The notes: generated by a model not told the origin, from the letters alone. A DNA stretch of 64,000 bases from UBA6522 sp965204155 (GCA_965204155.1 OZ241971.1:3410001-3474000), one strand, 5' to 3'. Counted from the first letter of the stretch, positions 1 to 8,370 are shown. Program-made: numbers and translations.

Positions 1-806
1 GAGATGTTGTCGTTACCGATCTGAATGCGTTCGACCCACAGTCGATATGGGGGAGTAGAGAACGGCACCAACAATGACACGAATCCGATTGGTGCCGAAT
101 CCAATTCATATCGTGGGGAAAACGTTCCATCTCGGTGCTGTGTGAGAGACCAATCCACGGATTCTAGCCAAGACCCATGAACGGTTTCGGACAATACTCC
201 GTACGCGGTTCGGTATAGCTCCGGATCCACAACCTCTTCAAAGATGTCGAAGAACGTTTTGCCCTGGACACGCCATCCATTCGCGTCTTGTCTGGAAAAA
301 CTGGCCTGAGTCAGGTTATCGCGTTCCAGTTTTTCCTGTATGGAATTCAAGAGTCGTTGGCCAGGCTTGGTAGCGGAAAACGGCGAGCCGGACTGTAGTT
401 CGCGCAGAATGCGCAGTCTGTTCCTGTAGGAACACATCCGATAGTCCTCAATTACCGAATCGTCATTCTTCAGGAGATACGTTGCCATGACAGAGGCTTC
501 CACCACGGAGCGCTCGACAACGAGAATGAACTCTGCGTGGTGCGTCTTGTAGAGTTCAAGAGCCTGTTTGAGGAGTTTCCACGTTCGGATGAGCAGGCCG
601 AGGATCGCAGCATCGTTGGAGGGATATCCCGTGGGATTCCGTTCTTCATGTCTCAGGCGGCTGACAAGATCGTAAATTTCAACCACGTCCTCATAAAAAT
701 TCAGTGCATAACGGTCCAGAGTGTCGCCCGCTTCGAGGAAGTTGGCGACGTAGTTTTCATCATACTTCGCCATGATGGGTCGAAGCTCGTCCATTACATC
801 GTGCAT
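1..806 (-). CDS. DUF5677-like protein, partial (C-terminus beyond window)
   Basis: The frame is open from an ATG at 804-806 down to base 1, giving about 268 residues without a stop, so the C-terminus lies outside the window. The protein is clearly a paralogue of the next gene. Shared stretches include an AILGLL-R-WKL segment near residue 70, NGW--QGK-FF near residue 180, and HGSW---DWSL near residue 225. The all-helical look and the conserved (S/T)E--HGSW motif resemble the DUF5677 group, whose function is unknown. No signal peptide or membrane segment is seen. An 18-bp gap separates it from the upstream paralogue, so the two are probably co-transcribed. The family name is moderately sure; the paralogy is certain from the sequence. 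Confidence 0.75.
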   Translation of the reverse strand, partial: MHDVMDELRPIMAKYDENYVANFLEAGDTLDRYALNFYEDVVEIYDLVSRLRHEERNPTGYPSNDAAILGLLIRTWKLLKQALELYKTHHAEFILVVERSVVEASVMATYLLKNDDSVIEDYRMCSYRNRLRILRELQSGSPFSATKPGQRLLNSIQEKLERDNLTQASFSRQDANGWRVQGKTFFDIFEEVVDPELYRTAYGVLSETVHGSWLESVDWSLTQHRDGTFSPRYELDSAPIGFVSLLVPFSTPPYRLWVERIQIGNDNI

Positions 807-824
807 GCTGACTGTGCTTACTTG

Positions 825-1739
825 CTACGCTTGTGTGCGCTCACGGCAATCGTTATCCGGAGCGGCCGAAACCTGTCCGTCGAATAGTTCGTTGAATCTA
901 TGGACGATTGCCGAATTGATGCGTTCGATCAAGTCGAGTGCGTCGATCAGGCTGTCGTTGTCGGCTTGTACTCGTTCTAACCATAAGCGGTAAGCTCGCG
1001 TTGAGTAGTGAAATGCAGAGGAAATAAACCTCATGTCGGCGGATTTGAAAAGCGGATAGGCCGAATACGTCCCATCCTCGTTTGGAATCAGGGACCAATC
1101 CATGGAATTGGTCCACGAACCGTGGATGGACTCGGAGGAAAGGCCGTAGACGAAGGCGTAGGACTCGGCTGGAAACATCGACTTGAATATCCGGAAGAAA
1201 CTCTTGCCTTGCAGTTTCCATCCATTGCGCTTCTGTGGAGAAAAGCTGTCTTCGGTCAACCCTTCGAGGGCGAGATTTTCGCGAACGGACGTGAGTAGGC
1301 GTCGTCCGGCCCTGGTTCTGAAAAATGGGAAACCTGCCTTGTAATCCCTCAATATGCGAAGAGCGTCCTTGTATGAGCAACGGCGATAGTCCCGGATGAC
1401 GGCGTCGTCCTGTCGAAGCAGATACAGCGCGGTTATGGACGCTTCCATTAGAGGGCGGTGAAACGTGGCGATAAAGTCGCCATTTTTCCGCTCGAAATAC
1501 TGAACGACCAATGTTGAAAGTTTCCATATGCGCACGAGCAACCCCAGGATTGGCGCATCGCTTAGCGAGTACCCGGACGGATTTCGAATCGGATTCTTTT
1601 GGTCGATGGCTAGTCGGTAGACCTTCGTGACATCCTTGAAGAAATCCAGAGCGTAATCGTTGACTTGATCGGCTGTTTTCAGGTCCCGGTTGATGTAATC
1701 GAAACTGTACTTGGCATGGATGTCTGGAATCCTATTCAT
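825..1739 (-). CDS. DUF5677-like protein (complete paralogue)
   Basis: This is a 304-residue protein of unknown function. I start it at the ATG at 1739 because its residues then align with the paralogue downstream; the frame stays open upstream to about 1994, but that extension overlaps the preceding gene and has no paralogous counterpart. It is rich in helices and has a HGSW---MDWSL motif near residue 225, as in DUF5677-type proteins, with no catalytic motif I can name. It lies upstream of its partial paralogue at the window edge and downstream of a MobC-like gene. Tandem divergent copies like this often form a two-component unit, but that is inference. Confidence 0.75.
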   Translation of the reverse strand: MNRIPDIHAKYSFDYINRDLKTADQVNDYALDFFKDVTKVYRLAIDQKNPIRNPSGYSLSDAPILGLLVRIWKLSTLVVQYFERKNGDFIATFHRPLMEASITALYLLRQDDAVIRDYRRCSYKDALRILRDYKAGFPFFRTRAGRRLLTSVRENLALEGLTEDSFSPQKRNGWKLQGKSFFRIFKSMFPAESYAFVYGLSSESIHGSWTNSMDWSLIPNEDGTYSAYPLFKSADMRFISSAFHYSTRAYRLWLERVQADNDSLIDALDLIERINSAIVHRFNELFDGQVSAAPDNDCRERTQA

Positions 1740-1899
1740 GGCGAGAATAACGGATGACGTGTAAAGGGGTGGTTGAAGCTCGGTTCCCGCGGGAATGTGC
1801 GACGGTGCAATGGTATCGGATTCGGGGTGCTTGTGGAGGGCACGTCGAGGTCCGGAATGCATTCTTGTGTAGATGGTGTGAAACAAGTCCGCCGTCAAA

Positions 1900-2238
1900 T
1901 CAGGAAGAATCGTCTTCCGACGCGGAAAGGGTGTCCAGTTGGGCAGTTTGAGCGGCCAGTACGGCGTGCTTGAACCGTTCCTGTTCGCCTGCAAGATCGA
2001 GTTGTTCGCGTTTCAGGTACGCAAGCACGTGCACGCCGCGGAACGTTGTCTTGATCAATTCGATTAATTCAGGCGTCAACTGGACGTCCGACAAGCCGTT
2101 TTCCTCGGTCGCGACGCGGAGGGCGGCGTCGCGAACGAACTCGCCTGGGGTGGTTTCGTGCCGCACGGCGGCACGTGCGATGCTCTGCCATTCTTCTCGG
2201 GAGAACCGAATGGAGCGAGGATGTCGTTTCGATGGCAT
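1900..2238 (-). CDS. Ribbon-helix-helix protein, MobC-like
   Basis: This small protein has 112 residues. Residues 8-45 (RSIRFSREEW---A-AAVRHETTPGEFVRDAALR) have the pattern of a ribbon-helix-helix DNA-binding domain as found in MobC-type relaxosome accessory proteins and some plasmid repressors. The C-terminal half is helical and charged, suited to dimerisation. The start at 2238 is chosen because the RHH strand (SIRFS) follows it directly; the longer frame to 2331 adds a basic, unconserved leader. The gene faces a cluster of direct and inverted repeats at 2355-2442, which may be its binding site. No relaxase is present in the window, so a regulatory role is equally possible. Confidence 0.7.
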   Translation of the reverse strand: MPSKRHPRSIRFSREEWQSIARAAVRHETTPGEFVRDAALRVATEENGLSDVQLTPELIELIKTTFRGVHVLAYLKREQLDLAGEQERFKHAVLAAQTAQLDTLSASEDDSS

Positions 2239-2354
2239 GTCGACCTCTGGTTTTGGAAAGAACTCTCGCGTGAACCTTCTGCCTGATCCGGTCAAGTCAT
2301 GCAACGCTCGCGCACGCTCCCGGCCAATCAACCCGCAGGTAACGCGGCAATCGG

Positions 2355-2442
2355 CGTAATCTCAGTGTGTTACGTCGATGTACCGTCCCGTGTTACACGG
2401 AGATTACGTCGGTTTCCCGCGCGGTGTTACACGGGAATTACG
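2355..2442. repeat. Direct and inverted repeat cluster (iteron- or operator-like)
   Basis: Two direct copies of GTGTTACACGGNNATTACG lie at 2390-2408 and 2424-2442, 34 bp apart. The core of each, GTGTTACAC, is itself an inverted repeat around a central T. A third, inverted and imperfect copy begins with CGTAATCTC at 2355. The cluster is upstream of the RHH/MobC-like gene and next to a gene-free region, so it could be an operator, an origin of transfer or a replication iteron set. The sequence alone does not decide between these. Confidence 0.6.
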
Positions 2443-3265
2443 CTCGATTAATGTATGTATTATCAAAAGGTTAGGGAGCATACAAGACGCTTACGCATTC
2501 CCAAGGTCGTCCTGCGCAGTCCCGGTGCCCGAGGGGTCGCGGTGCGCAGCGCAGGGGTTGACTGCGCCCGATGCACAGCAAGTGCGTCGGGTGTGAGAGC
2601 GTAGCCGGCCCCGGGCCGTAGGACAGACCCAAGCCGACGACATTAACGATGGGGAGAACGGTTCCGGGACCGGAACCGGGGGTGAGCCGCCGCGGCGCGT
2701 GAGCGGTCGGGCCGCGGCGCCGAAGCGCGCAAGGCGCATAGCGCCAGCGCGATGAGGCGGCAGCGGCGGAACGACCGGAGCGCCGGCGCAACCCACGGCG
2801 GTGGCGGGAAGGCGGGCGGCGGTGAGCGCAGCGAACCGCCGGGGCAAGCGGAGCGCGCAGTGAGCGAAGCGAACGGAGGCGCGAGGGATACCCGCCCGAA
2901 GGGACGAGACCGCGCAGCGGGCTCGGCAGGGTAGCCCGGTCGCGAAGCGACGCGCCCGGAAACTTCTTCGGAAGAGGCAGGAGCGAAAGCAACGGCGTCA
3001 GCGTCACGAGAGGCGAAAGCATCTGTAGCGGCTGAAGTCCAAACTGGAGAACAAGCCGAAGCGAGGGAGAGGCGGCGCAGCCGCCGCGTAGCGCGGCGCC
3101 GAAGGCGCGGCGCTACGCCTGGCAGGCGCGTTTTCGATGTGCAGGCGCAGACGTGGCGCAGAACGATCGAGCGGGGGCGAGATCGGGCGGAGGGACGAAG
3201 GCGGCGATCGCGAATGCGAACGCCGGCGAGAGAGCGAGGCGAGCGGGCGAAGCCCGAAGCGAGCG
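2443..3265. other. Gene-free GC-rich region
   Basis: About 820 bp with no convincing gene. It is extremely GC-rich and built of many short imperfect copies of GCGAAGCG/GCGCAGCG-type strings. Open frames on both strands are arginine- and proline-rich and look like by-products of composition. It lies between the repeat cluster and the first small backbone gene, a place where plasmids and ICEs often carry origin or transfer-start sequence. I see no CRISPR, tRNA or clear terminator here. Confidence 0.5.
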
Positions 3266-3490
3266 CTACCATAGCGGATGGGTGTCCACGAGGCGATGAG
3301 CCACGTCGCGGATGCGGCCGCGTTCGCGAACGCGAACCGGACCGCGGTAGTCTTCGCTGAGATGCACTACGTAGTAGTGCTCGCCGGGATTGAGGATGTC
3401 GTCGTGACGGTAGACTTCGCCCACGCAGTCGCCGGCATCGTAGATGCGCGACTCGTCGGGCGCGATGCGTTTGAATTCGATTCGGCTCAT
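3266..3490 (-). CDS. Small conserved-type hypothetical protein, 74 residues
   Basis: I do not recognise a function. The 74-residue protein starts at an ATG at 3490 with a good ribosome-binding site (GAGAGAGGAA) about 6 bases upstream. It is acidic in the middle and basic at the C-terminus, with a likely beta-rich core (RIYDAGDCVGEVYRHDD and YYVVHLSEDYRG) and no membrane segment. It is the last gene of the minus-strand backbone block that includes the DUF2493 and Toprim genes. Small proteins of this kind are common in plasmid and ICE backbones. The clear start signal and codon pattern make it likely to be real. Confidence 0.65.
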   Translation of the reverse strand: MSRIEFKRIAPDESRIYDAGDCVGEVYRHDDILNPGEHYYVVHLSEDYRGPVRVRERGRIRDVAHRLVDTHPLW

Positions 3491-3641
3491 CGTCGGTTCC
3501 TCTCTCCATTGCCGCCGGGTTCGCCCGGCGCAGGCCAGACGCCACGCCAGGGGCGTGGCAAGGGCCGCAGGAGCGAAGCGAAAAAAAGCGCGGGCCGCAT
3601 CGCCGGGGTGGCGACACGGCCCGCGAGGCAGGCGCGCCGGA

Positions 3642-4559
3642 TCAGACGCTGACGCGCTTGACCGGAATCCCGAGCTGGGTGGCCTTGTCCAGCAGGTTCT
3701 CGGAGATCCCGGAGCCGGGGAAGCCGATGACGCCCTTGGGCAGCAGGCTCAGCAGCTCGTCGTTGCGCCGGAACGGAGCGGCGCGCCCGTGGGCGTTCCA
3801 GTCCGGCTTGCACACCACCTGGTGCACGCCCCTGGACTCGGCCCAGCGCGCGGCGACCATCTCCGCGCCTTGTCCGCCGCCGTGCACCAGCACCATGTCG
3901 GCGTACTTGGCGTGCACGCTGTCCAGCGCCGCGTAGATCGCGTCGGCGTCGCTGACCGGCTTGGAGCCCGCGACCGCCACCAGCGTGCCTTTCGGCAGGT
4001 GCGCGCTGTTCTTCTCCTCGCGGCGCGCGCGCATGAAGTCACGGGCGTCGATCGTAGCGGAGGTGAGTTGCGAAGTGCGGCTGGTGTGGGACCCGTTCCG
4101 CGGCCGCCACGTCTTGCCGGTGTCGGCGCAGTAGATGTGGGCAGCGTAGTCCCGCAGTTGCTCGAAGGCGTCGCGCCGGTCGCCGAGGTTCTGGCAGCGC
4201 TCGATGGTGCGTTCCAGCTCCCAGGCGTTGATCTCGGTCCCGTCCTGGGCGTGCTGCAGGTCCTTCATCTTCGGGGAGAGCTTGTCGACCGCGCGGTCCA
4301 GGCGAACCATCTGCATGTGCAGCGTGTTGACGAAACCCCACAGCAGCGACTCGCGCTCGTCGGCAAGCTGGGTTCCGTCCGGTGCGACTTCCTCAACGAA
4401 GAGGTTGAGGATGTTGTCCAGACCGGTCAGGGCTTCCTTTTCGTCCCAGATCGCGCGGGGATCCGGTTCGCCTCGTGCCGGAGCGCCGCCGAAGCGTTCC
4501 AGGTTTTCGCAGATCACGGCGGTGGGTGAAGTGTTGGGATGGTGCAAGTGCGTATTCAT
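3642..4559 (-). CDS. DUF2493 domain protein (SLOG-like nucleotide-binding fold)
   Basis: This protein has 305 residues. The N-terminal 170 residues are helical and carry no known motif. The C-terminal part from about residue 195 has the DUF2493/YspA pattern: a strand TLVAVAGSKPVSDADAIYAA, then MVLVHGGGQGAEMVAARWAESRG, then a late GVIGFPGSGISENLLDKATQLGI. Members have the Rossmann-like SLOG fold, which binds nucleotides or nucleotide-derived ligands, and are frequent on plasmids and ICEs. It lies downstream of the Toprim gene on the same strand, 312 bp away. A second, different SLOG-type protein occurs at 7552-8154. The ligand is not predictable from the sequence. Confidence 0.85.
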   Translation of the reverse strand: MNTHLHHPNTSPTAVICENLERFGGAPARGEPDPRAIWDEKEALTGLDNILNLFVEEVAPDGTQLADERESLLWGFVNTLHMQMVRLDRAVDKLSPKMKDLQHAQDGTEINAWELERTIERCQNLGDRRDAFEQLRDYAAHIYCADTGKTWRPRNGSHTSRTSQLTSATIDARDFMRARREEKNSAHLPKGTLVAVAGSKPVSDADAIYAALDSVHAKYADMVLVHGGGQGAEMVAARWAESRGVHQVVCKPDWNAHGRAAPFRRNDELLSLLPKGVIGFPGSGISENLLDKATQLGIPVKRVSV

Positions 4560-4871
4560 GGTAATGAACTCCTCAGTTTCGTTAGACGTGACGCCGTCTC
4601 TCTTAGATCGGCATGTCTTGGGCAGCAGGCGAGAGTCATCCGCAGGACCGCAGCGAAGCGGAGGACCCGTCGTCTTCGACGGGTTGACCGCCTGCTACCC
4701 TGGGCATGCCGTTCGGAGAGAGACCGTCCGCCGCGCCGTTCGGCCCCTGTAGGGCACGCGAAAATGCAAGCCCCGTGCCGGATGGGTTCTGCGCCAGCAG
4801 GTTCCATCCGGCGTCGCGGCTTGCTCGCGTGTCCGGAAGGCGCCCGGACGGCGAATCAGGCGGACACCGAC
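4560..4871. other. Intergenic region with a stem-loop
   Basis: This gap of 312 bp separates the Toprim and DUF2493 genes. It contains a perfect 8-bp stem with a TCTT loop (ACCCGTCG at 4665-4672 and CGACGGGT at 4677-4684). No T-run follows on either strand, so it is not a classical intrinsic terminator; it could be an mRNA-stability or processing hairpin. No gene is convincing here. Confidence 0.45.
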
Positions 4872-5930
4872 TCAGGGGGTCGCAGGGGTCCTCCCCTGCT
4901 TCTTTTGGGAAACTCGCGAGCGTCCAGCGAGGGAATCATCCGATCCTGTTGCCCCCTTGCCCGCGAGTGGCGCCAGTCGCTGTGCGAGGGGTTCCGCGCC
5001 GAACTGACGAAGGTCATCGTTGAAGTCGTTCCCTGCGGGAAGCAGGACCGCGCAGGCGATGCCGAGCTGCGTGCAACGCAGTTGCAAGCGAAGCGAGGCG
5101 AGCTTGCCCTCCTTGTCGCGGTCGTGCGCGATGATGAGGCGGGTGACGTGCTTCGGCGGCACGAACGCGCCGAGGCTGCCCGCTGAAAGCGCGGCAGCCG
5201 ACAGCGTGTCGGGCGCCGCCGTGACCAGGGAGAGCACCGTCTCGATGCCCTCCCCCACCAGGAGGGTCGATGAGGCAAGTGGATCGCCGAACCGCACGGC
5301 CAGCCCGTGGACGCGTCCAAGCGCCTTGCGCGGACGCGATACGCGGGCCTTGGCCGGGCGGCGGGGATCGAGCCACGTACGATGCACGCCCTCGAGCGCG
5401 CCGTCGTCGCCGGTCACGGCGGCGACCAGCGCGGGAAAGCGACGCCAGCCGCCCGAAGCGGACCGGTAGGGCAAGGCGGAATGAAACCGCAATGCCGGGA
5501 ACCGGCAGCGGTGAATGGCGCGGGCGCGGAGGTAGACTTCGGCGTGGGTGGAGTCGATGGGACCGCACCGGTCCCAGAGATTCCGGGCCGCGGCGGCGCG
5601 GTCGTAGGTATCGTCATCGGAAGCCGCGGGAGAAACAGGCTGTGCCAGGAACCGGCGCGCCTCGGTGAGCGCCTCGCGCAGCGAGGCCGATCCGGTGGCG
5701 AGCCGGACGAGATCCAGCAGGTCGCCGTGTTCGCCGGTGGCCGCATCGGTCCACTTGCCCGGGGTCCCGGGCGGCGACAGCCGCACGAAGAGCGAGCGAC
5801 CGGACGCGCCCCGCGCGTCCCCGGCGCACCAGTACCGGCCCTGCTTCTTGCCGTTGGGCAGGTACTTGCGGCAAACGGCTTCGGCGCGCTGCGCCAGCAG
5901 CGCGGAGACGGTCGAGGCATTCATCGGCAC
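4872..5930 (-). CDS. Toprim-domain primase-like protein
   Basis: At 352 residues, it matches the small DNA primases of plasmids, ICEs and phages that carry an N-terminal DUF7146-like region and a C-terminal Toprim domain. The N-terminus has KYLPNGKKQGRYWCAGD and GKWTD-ATGEHGDLLDL, as in zinc-less primase/helicase heads. The Toprim signature is seen as LLVGEGIETVLSL near residue 230 (catalytic Glu) and LIIAHDRDKEG near residue 270 (metal-binding DxD). It probably makes RNA primers for element replication or single-strand conversion after transfer. It lies in the same strand block as ssb and the strawberry-notch helicase. Starts at 5930 and 5924 are both possible. Confidence 0.85.
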   Translation of the reverse strand: MPMNASTVSALLAQRAEAVCRKYLPNGKKQGRYWCAGDARGASGRSLFVRLSPPGTPGKWTDAATGEHGDLLDLVRLATGSASLREALTEARRFLAQPVSPAASDDDTYDRAAAARNLWDRCGPIDSTHAEVYLRARAIHRCRFPALRFHSALPYRSASGGWRRFPALVAAVTGDDGALEGVHRTWLDPRRPAKARVSRPRKALGRVHGLAVRFGDPLASSTLLVGEGIETVLSLVTAAPDTLSAAALSAGSLGAFVPPKHVTRLIIAHDRDKEGKLASLRLQLRCTQLGIACAVLLPAGNDFNDDLRQFGAEPLAQRLAPLAGKGATGSDDSLAGRSRVSQKKQGRTPATP

Positions 5931-5977
5931 TCCGGTCGAAGGGGATCGCAGAGGTACCGGCCCCCCTCGACCTCTCC

Positions 5978-6033
5978 GCGGCGTTCCGGCGCGCGGGCGT
6001 CAGCCCGCAAGCGTGCGGAACGTGGCCGGGATC
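5978..6033. repeat. 56-bp direct repeat, copy 1 (duplicated alkB-like 3' end)
   Basis: This 56-bp stretch matches 6651-6706 with only two mismatches. The second copy contains the C-terminal codons (ATFRTLAG) and stop region of the AlkB-like gene; this copy lies downstream of the NADAR gene with no gene body attached. The two copies therefore bracket the NADAR gene. Confidence 0.85.
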
Positions 6034-6067
6034 GAGGTCGAGGGTAGAGGCTCGGCCGAGCCCGCGC

Positions 6068-6625
6068 TTAGCGGGCGAGAGCGCCGAGCCGGTTCGAGTC
6101 GCAGTAGACGGCAGAGGAGAGGTTGCGGTGGCCGGTGGCGGCGTGGTGGCGCAGTTCCATCCAGAGCCGGCCGAGGACGTTGGCGCCGACGTAGCGGGCG
6201 GCGTTGGCGTGCGCGCCCCAGTAGTCGTCGCGGGTGGAGAATTCCACGATCGGGCGCGATTCGGTGCGGCGCAGCAGCGCGTCGATGCGGTCGGGAAGGG
6301 CCTCGCGCTTGCGCCGCAGGACCCAGCGCATGACGTCGACGCGGTCGCGGTGCCAGGTGGGCGTGAGCGGCGCGGCGGTGCGGCCGAGCCGGGCGGCGAG
6401 CGCGGCGGTGGGCTGCTCCGCGATGCGGGATTGAAGATCCGGATCCCCGGGGAACTTCGCGGCCTGGTACAGGTGTTCGGAGGTGGGGAAGAAGCAGTCC
6501 CCGGCGGGGATCGGCAAGGGAAGCGCGGCGAAGTTGCTGAACAGACCCCACTCGGCATTGGTGAAGCGGAAGGCGCAGACGTCGTTCTTTGGGTAGGAAC
6601 GCAGCAGGTTGAGGCGGTCGGTCAT
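6068..6625 (-). CDS. NADAR family protein (YbiA-like ADP-ribose N-glycosidase fold)
   Basis: The 185-residue protein has the NADAR hallmark order: GLFSNFAALPLPI near residue 27, TSEHLYQAAKFPGDP near residue 48, an R-G--AAPLTPTWHRDRVDVMRW segment near residue 83, and a late YWGAHANAARYVGANVLG. NADAR enzymes cleave N-glycosidic bonds of ADP-ribose-type or damaged riboflavin-intermediate substrates, and some remove ADP-ribose from nucleic acid or counter NAD-based defence; this is family knowledge. The gene is bracketed by a 56-bp direct repeat (5978-6033, 6651-6706), which suggests it came in as a cassette beside the alkB-like gene. SLOG and DUF4326 genes lie just upstream. Confidence 0.88.
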   Translation of the reverse strand: MTDRLNLLRSYPKNDVCAFRFTNAEWGLFSNFAALPLPIPAGDCFFPTSEHLYQAAKFPGDPDLQSRIAEQPTAALAARLGRTAAPLTPTWHRDRVDVMRWVLRRKREALPDRIDALLRRTESRPIVEFSTRDDYWGAHANAARYVGANVLGRLWMELRHHAATGHRNLSSAVYCDSNRLGALAR

Positions 6626-6650
6626 CGGGGTTCTCCTGTTTTGTCAGGCG

Positions 6651-6706
6651 GCGGCGTTCCGGCGCGCGGGCCTCAGCCCGCAAGCGTGCGGAACGTGGCC
6701 GAGATC
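6651..6706. repeat. 56-bp direct repeat, copy 2 (within alkB-like 3' end)
   Basis: Partner of the repeat at 5978-6033, differing at two positions. It includes the last codons and stop of the AlkB-like gene and the sequence just after it. Because only this copy is attached to a complete gene, it is probably the original. Confidence 0.85.
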
Positions 6707-7251
6707 CGGGTCGTGGGCAGGTGCGCGGTGTCGGTTGGGTCGATGCCGTGCATCCAGGAATGGCGCGCAGCGCCCGTCAGCACCAGGACCGAGCGGCGCG
6801 GCAGCGCGAGCACTTCGTCGCCCGGTGCGCCGTGGCGCACGTACGGGCGGGCGTTGCGCGGCCGGAACCGCATCGGCCAGTCGTCGGCGAGCGACAGCGA
6901 CGCCACGACGCCGCCGAAGTCGCGGTGATCGGCGTGCATGCCGATGCCCTGCCCCGGGCAGTACTCGTTCACGATGCACTGGCTCGGGGGCGCGCCGTCG
7001 AAGTACGGCGCCAGCCGCCGGGCCATGTGCTCGGTCCACAAGGGAAACGGCGAAGCCAGTTCCCGCGCACCCGGGTTCCGGTAGTCGTACCGGAACCCGT
7101 AGTGCTGCACGCGCCGGTTGAGGTCGCGGAGCCAGGGCGAGGCGGCGATGCGTTCCAGGATGCGCCGCTCCTCCGCGGGCGTGACGAAGTCGCGCACGAG
7201 GCGCGCGCCCCGGGACAGGATGTCGGGTGTGCGGGCGTTCACGTCACTCAC
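6673..7251 (-). CDS. AlkB-like 2-oxoglutarate/Fe(II) dioxygenase
   Basis: The 192-residue protein belongs to the AlkB-type dioxygenases that oxidatively demethylate alkylated nucleic-acid bases. The metal and co-substrate motifs are visible: QCIVNEYCPGQGIGMHADHRDFG (His-x-Asp near residue 100), DEVLALPRRSVLVLTGAARHSWMHGI (distal His) and the R-----R signature (RISATFR) at the extreme C-terminus. The GTG at 7251 is chosen; it overlaps the DUF4326 stop by 8 bp, showing translational coupling in a SLOG-DUF4326-alkB unit. The frame remains open further upstream but that part is the antiparallel frame of DUF4326. Its 3' end is duplicated beyond the NADAR gene. Confidence 0.88.
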   Translation of the reverse strand: MSDVNARTPDILSRGARLVRDFVTPAEERRILERIAASPWLRDLNRRVQHYGFRYDYRNPGARELASPFPLWTEHMARRLAPYFDGAPPSQCIVNEYCPGQGIGMHADHRDFGGVVASLSLADDWPMRFRPRNARPYVRHGAPGDEVLALPRRSVLVLTGAARHSWMHGIDPTDTAHLPTTRISATFRTLAG

Positions 7252-7555
7252 CCCCGCAGCGCTTTGCGGCGGCGGCCCAGCGGGCGGCCGCGGCCAGCAC
7301 GTCGCCGTGGCACGGCTCGGGCGCGCACCAGCAGGCCAGGCGCTTGCCGTGCAGTGCCGCGAGGTCTTCGAGCGGCATCTGCCCGGCGTGGATTTCTCGC
7401 CAGAGTCGCTGGCGGTATTTCTCGATGACCTCGGCGCGGGAACCGTCGCGGCCGATGACGTAGGGATTGCCCCATCGCGTGGCGCGGTCGATGCGCACGA
7501 CATCCGGATCGGCGAGAGCCGAACGGTGGCGGCGGATGTTGATAACGACGGTCAT
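7244..7555 (-). CDS. DUF4326 domain protein
   Basis: The 103-residue protein shows the DUF4326 pattern from start to end: VVRIDRATRWGNPYVIG near residue 18, AEVIEKYRQRLWREI in the middle, and LACWCAPEPCHGDVLA near the C-terminus. The two Cys and the His of CWCAPEPCHG are invariant-looking and could bind metal or form an active site. The biochemical role of this family is not known to me; it is usually met in phages, plasmids and nucleotide-metabolism contexts. The ATG at 7555 overlaps the upstream SLOG gene by 4 bp (ATGA), and the downstream alkB-like gene overlaps by 8 bp, so the three are one translation unit. Confidence 0.88.
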   Translation of the reverse strand: MTVVINIRRHRSALADPDVVRIDRATRWGNPYVIGRDGSRAEVIEKYRQRLWREIHAGQMPLEDLAALHGKRLACWCAPEPCHGDVLAAAARWAAAAKRCGGE

Positions 7556-8154
7556 TCTCCCTCTCCTCGGTTCGAGCGTACCCCGCCGACGCGGTACCCG
7601 TACACTTCGCCCAGGCGGACGGTGCGCAGGAAGAGGCAGGCGTCGCGCGGGGTGTGCACGGCCAGGTTCACCACGGGGATTCCGGCCCGGTCCGCGATGC
7701 GCAGCGCCATCCCGGTACCGCCCACGGCTTCGCCTCGCGGACTCCAACACACGAGAGCGTGGACCGGACGTTTCAGGCCCGGGCCCAGCACGATACCGAC
7801 GTTGCGGGCATGTAGCGCCCGGACGCCCCGCGAACACTTTTGCCAGGCCGGATGCAGCAGCGCGGCGAGGTCCCGGGCGGGCTGGCGTTCGTCGGCGGAA
7901 AGCGTGCGGCAGTCCGGACCCGCGTGATCGTTGTACCCGGGCCAGGGCAGTACAAGCGTGCGGGACTCGGCGGTCGTCCCGTCCGCAAACGCCCGGTCCG
8001 CGCCGTCGGCCCCGCCGGAATTCAGATGCCAGCCGGTGCGGTGCAGCCACTGCGCGAGGCGGGTCATGACGGAGAGGATTTCGGGGGGAGTTCTCCGGGC
8101 GCCGATGCCGGCGTAGACCAGGCGGGGAGAAGCTGTCGTGTCGGGTTGTGTCAT
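7552..8154 (-). CDS. SLOG-superfamily protein (DprA/LOG-like)
   Basis: This protein has 200 residues. It begins with VYAGIGARRTPPEILSVMTRLA, then LNSGGADGADRAFADGT, and later VHALVCWSPRGEAVGGTGMALRIADRAGIPVVNLA. This order of glycine-rich loops is the SLOG Rossmann fold found in DprA, LOG and related nucleotide-binding families. I start it at the ATG at 8154, directly before the first strand; the longer frame reads through low-quality sequence. It is the first gene of an overlapping trio with DUF4326 and the AlkB-like enzyme. It may sense or process a nucleotide or NAD-derived ligand; whether it binds DNA like DprA is not visible. Confidence 0.8.
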   Translation of the reverse strand: MTQPDTTASPRLVYAGIGARRTPPEILSVMTRLAQWLHRTGWHLNSGGADGADRAFADGTTAESRTLVLPWPGYNDHAGPDCRTLSADERQPARDLAALLHPAWQKCSRGVRALHARNVGIVLGPGLKRPVHALVCWSPRGEAVGGTGMALRIADRAGIPVVNLAVHTPRDACLFLRTVRLGEVYGYRVGGVRSNRGEGE

Positions 8155-8370
8155 GGTCGGGGTCCTCCGTGGACGGTTGGGGGCGACGACTGGATCGGTC
8201 TCTCTCTCGCACACCGCGAATCGCCCCCGCCGAAGCTGCACTGACCCGGGAGATGCGTGCGGACGTGGCGGTGTGGGAGGACCGTGCCCCGCGTGCATGA
8301 AAAAAGGGGCCAGCCCCCGCCGAGGAAATGCGGGAGCCGGCCCCAAGGGGCACGAGCGGTCAGACGATGT

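Noticed and set aside
4665..4684. Stem-loop between the Toprim and DUF2493 genes as a terminator.
   Set aside because: No T-run follows on either strand.
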